From Flavobacterium sp. DG2-3 (GTDB lineage Bacteria; Bacteroidota; Bacteroidia; Flavobacteriales; Flavobacteriaceae), in contig NZ_JAVAMB010000016.1 of NCBI RefSeq assembly GCF_030730925.1, forward strand, positions 1 through 64,000: a stretch of DNA of 64,000 nt, written 5' to 3'. Below the pieces are notes generated by a model. That model had not been told where the DNA came from, searched no databases, and was given only the letters and a program-made list of their open reading frames with translations. Position 1 is the stretch's first letter. Every line of letters begins with the position of its first letter. A program made the position numbers and the translations under genes. Positions 62,544 to 64,000 of this stretch are shown here, piece by piece.

Positions 62544-63299
62544 ATGGGAATTAGCGGTTTGGTTATTACTTTTAATGAAGAAAAAAACATTGGAAAATGT
62601 ATAGATGCCTTATTTAAAGTTTGTGACGAAGTTATTATTGTAGACTCTTTCAGTAAAGATCGTACAGTCGAAATAGCGAAAGAAAAAGGAGCGCAGGTTG
62701 TTCAGCAGGCATTTTTAGGAGATGGTCCGCAGCGTACACACGGATTGCCTTTTTGTAAAAATGACTGGATTTTAAATCTCGATGCAGACGAATTTTTAGA
62801 TAAAGATGCTGAGGAATTTATTTTGAAGAAAAAGTATCTGGAAGGAAATTATGATGCTTTCAGCTTTAGAGTTAAAAACTTTTTAGCAGATAAATTAATT
62901 GATTTTTCAGGATGGTATCCAGATCATAAAGTTCGTTTTTTCAATAAGCAAACGGCTCATCCTTCAGATTCTAAAGTGCATCAGAAAATCGTAACTAAGA
63001 ATGAAAAAAAGGTTTCAGTACACATTCTGCATTACGGATGGGATTCTTTCGATCAGATTATTGCTAAAAAGAATCAATATTCTGGTTGGCATGCACAACA
63101 ATTGTTTGATCAAGGAAAAAGAATTAATGCTTTCAAACCTGTCCTTAACGGAACTGTAGCTTTTATTCGCTGTTATTTCTTCAAAAAAGGAATCTTTAAT
63201 GGACTTGACGGATTATCAATTGCAATGATTCAGGCTTTTTTCTCTTATATGAAATACGCTAAACTTATTAAGCTTCAAAAAGTAAAAAAAGGAAACTAG
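62544..63299 (+). CDS. family 2 glycosyltransferase, paralogue
   Basis: A 251-residue GT-A enzyme with GLVITFNEEKNIGKCIDALF, IIVDSFSKDRTVEIA and the metal motif LNLDADEFLDKDAEE (about 88). WYPDHKVRFFNKQ and HQKIVT parallel the positions of the paralogue encoded at 60559-61329. It probably adds a hexose to the LOS core. The ATG before GISGLVITF is chosen. A GTG eight codons upstream is possible. A terminator follows. Confidence 0.9.
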   Translation: MGISGLVITFNEEKNIGKCIDALFKVCDEVIIVDSFSKDRTVEIAKEKGAQVVQQAFLGDGPQRTHGLPFCKNDWILNLDADEFLDKDAEEFILKKKYLEGNYDAFSFRVKNFLADKLIDFSGWYPDHKVRFFNKQTAHPSDSKVHQKIVTKNEKKVSVHILHYGWDSFDQIIAKKNQYSGWHAQQLFDQGKRINAFKPVLNGTVAFIRCYFFKKGIFNGLDGLSIAMIQAFFSYMKYAKLIKLQKVKKGN

Positions 63300-63340
63300 G
63301 GTTTTTAATTGCTTACTTGAAAATTTAAGTAAAAATTTAG

Positions 63341-63386
63341 AACACATGAAGCTTTAGATTTAGGAGAAGCTCATGTGTTCTTTTTA
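63341..63386 (+). terminator. terminator after the GT2 gene
   Basis: The stem GAACACATGAAGCTT pairs with AAGCTCATGTGTTC with one bulge and is followed by a TTTTTATT run. Confidence 0.75.
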
Positions 63387-63398
63387 TTATTTGATTAT

Positions 63399-64000
63399 TC
63401 AAATGTCATTATTTATATGATAAAATTTCTCTTCATTAAAAGCAAATCTTATTCGATTAAGAATAATTAGGGGAGTTTTTTCCATTTTCCGTTTAATACT
63501 GTTTAGAAAATAAGCCAAGTCTTTCTTTTTGTTTACCCAAGAATCTTCCCACCAATGAATACAGATTGTGTTTTTTGTAATGCAATCTGAAGAGAATTTT
63601 TCAAACCAAGCAAACGGATAGAAATACTCGGTTGGAAGTAAGAGAACTTTTTTAATATGTTGTCTTTTATATTTATTCAAACCATATTTATACAAAACGC
63701 TGGTTACAATTGGAGGTCCGCCCATTGCATTAAAATGTAATCTTTGTTTACGTTCAGTAGCTTTAATACAATCCAGTATAAAAGAACTTTTTTTTACTGC
63801 TCCAATTACTGCTGAGTTCAGAGGATATTTGTTTTCTAAATTTGTCTGAAAACCTACGAAAGAATCCTCATTAAGAAGTTCTTCGAAATCTTTAATAATT
63901 TCTATATCAGTGTCTAGATAAATTCCTCCTTCGGTGTAAATGGAGTACAATCTCATATAATCTGATATGAACGACCATTTTTTTTGTTTATATAATATTT
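63399..64000 (-). CDS. family 32 glycosyltransferase (partial, 5' end beyond the window)
   Basis: At least 200 residues are visible and the frame is open to the right edge. The DXD region IYTEGGIYLDTDIEIIKDFEE (shown from EGGIYLDTDIE) follows FISDYMRLYS, the usual KxSDxxRxxxLxxxGGxYLDxD pattern of GT32/Gly_transf_sug enzymes. FNAMGGPPIVTSVLYKYG and CIHWWEDSW near the end fit the family. An internal ATG at 63956 is in the middle of the domain, so the true start is off the window. It is probably a surface-glycan sugar transferase. Confidence 0.88.
   Translation of the reverse strand, partial: ILYKQKKWSFISDYMRLYSIYTEGGIYLDTDIEIIKDFEELLNEDSFVGFQTNLENKYPLNSAVIGAVKKSSFILDCIKATERKQRLHFNAMGGPPIVTSVLYKYGLNKYKRQHIKKVLLLPTEYFYPFAWFEKFSSDCITKNTICIHWWEDSWVNKKKDLAYFLNSIKRKMEKTPLIILNRIRFAFNEEKFYHINNDI

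Overview
The window is AT-rich DNA from a Bacteroidota bacterium, most likely a Flavobacterium of the F. johnsoniae type. The evidence is a secreted lyase ending in a type IX secretion (T9SS) sorting domain, lipoproteins and outer-membrane receptors typical of the phylum, promoters of the TTTG-N18..20-TAnnTTTG type, families such as DUF6787, DUF6146, DUF6095, DUF6048 and DUF6452, and dense intergenic palindromic repeats. The content is chromosomal and mostly housekeeping. I see no rRNA, tRNA, CRISPR array, prophage or intact insertion sequence.

Layout. 1-5.3 kb: a heptamer repeat, a small membrane protein, a pectate-lyase-like T9SS cargo, and small membrane, lipoprotein and DUF937-like genes. 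5.3-9.3 kb: serA, serC and an acyl-CoA reductase on the minus strand, divergent from a ferredoxin, with two strong back-to-back promoters. 9.3-15.4 kb: a carboxypeptidase-regulatory-like protein, a TonB-dependent receptor, ychF, and a 0.6-kb gene-free patch of repeats. 15.4-20.6 kb: a rightward run with DUF2459, a lipoprotein, YihY/BrkB, an FMN reductase, a transglutaminase and pncB. 20.7-26.4 kb: topoisomerase IV parE and parC with a DUF1016/YhcG-type nuclease gene between them. 26.5-27.2 kb: the 3' remnant of a Clp/TssH-type AAA+ gene. 27.3-37 kb: a leftward run with a di-haem peroxidase, a PhoX-like lipoprotein, a DnaQ-like exonuclease plus CNMP-CBS-DUF294 protein, a DinB-like protein, a Qnr-like pentapeptide protein, DUF6095 and murQ. 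36.8-44.7 kb: a membrane AraC-type regulator, an outer-membrane beta-barrel receptor, a ZIP transporter, two methyltransferases and an amino-acid racemase. 44.9-57.4 kb: DUF6048, DUF6452, rlmD, a histidine kinase, an aldo/keto reductase, the overlapping cysteine pair epsC-cysM, DUF1003, DUF2752, an Smr protein, a cysteine desulfurase and a TsaC-type tRNA modification enzyme. 57.5-64 kb: a surface-glycan (LOS/LPS core) cluster with an O-acyltransferase, five glycosyltransferase-type genes (CgeB-like, two GT2, GT9, GT32) and an InaA/Kdo-kinase-like protein. The GT32 gene runs off the right edge.

The signal least explained by genes is a family of octamer arrays with the unit N3-C(T/A)AAG. They occur at nine loci, mostly as facing inverted pairs just after stop codons, in CTAAG and CAAAG subtypes, and one array contains both. 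Other repeat families are a 22-bp GTCAGGCTGAGCGGAGTCGAAG-type element in alternating orientation, a 20-bp perfect palindrome present twice, two copies of an AGGAGCTAAT...GGGCTAGGGCA element, and a larger stem-loop element near 40.6 kb. I found no convincing new multi-gene defence or metabolic system. The nuclease inside parE-parC, the AAA+ remnant and the octamer arrays are the items most worth following up.
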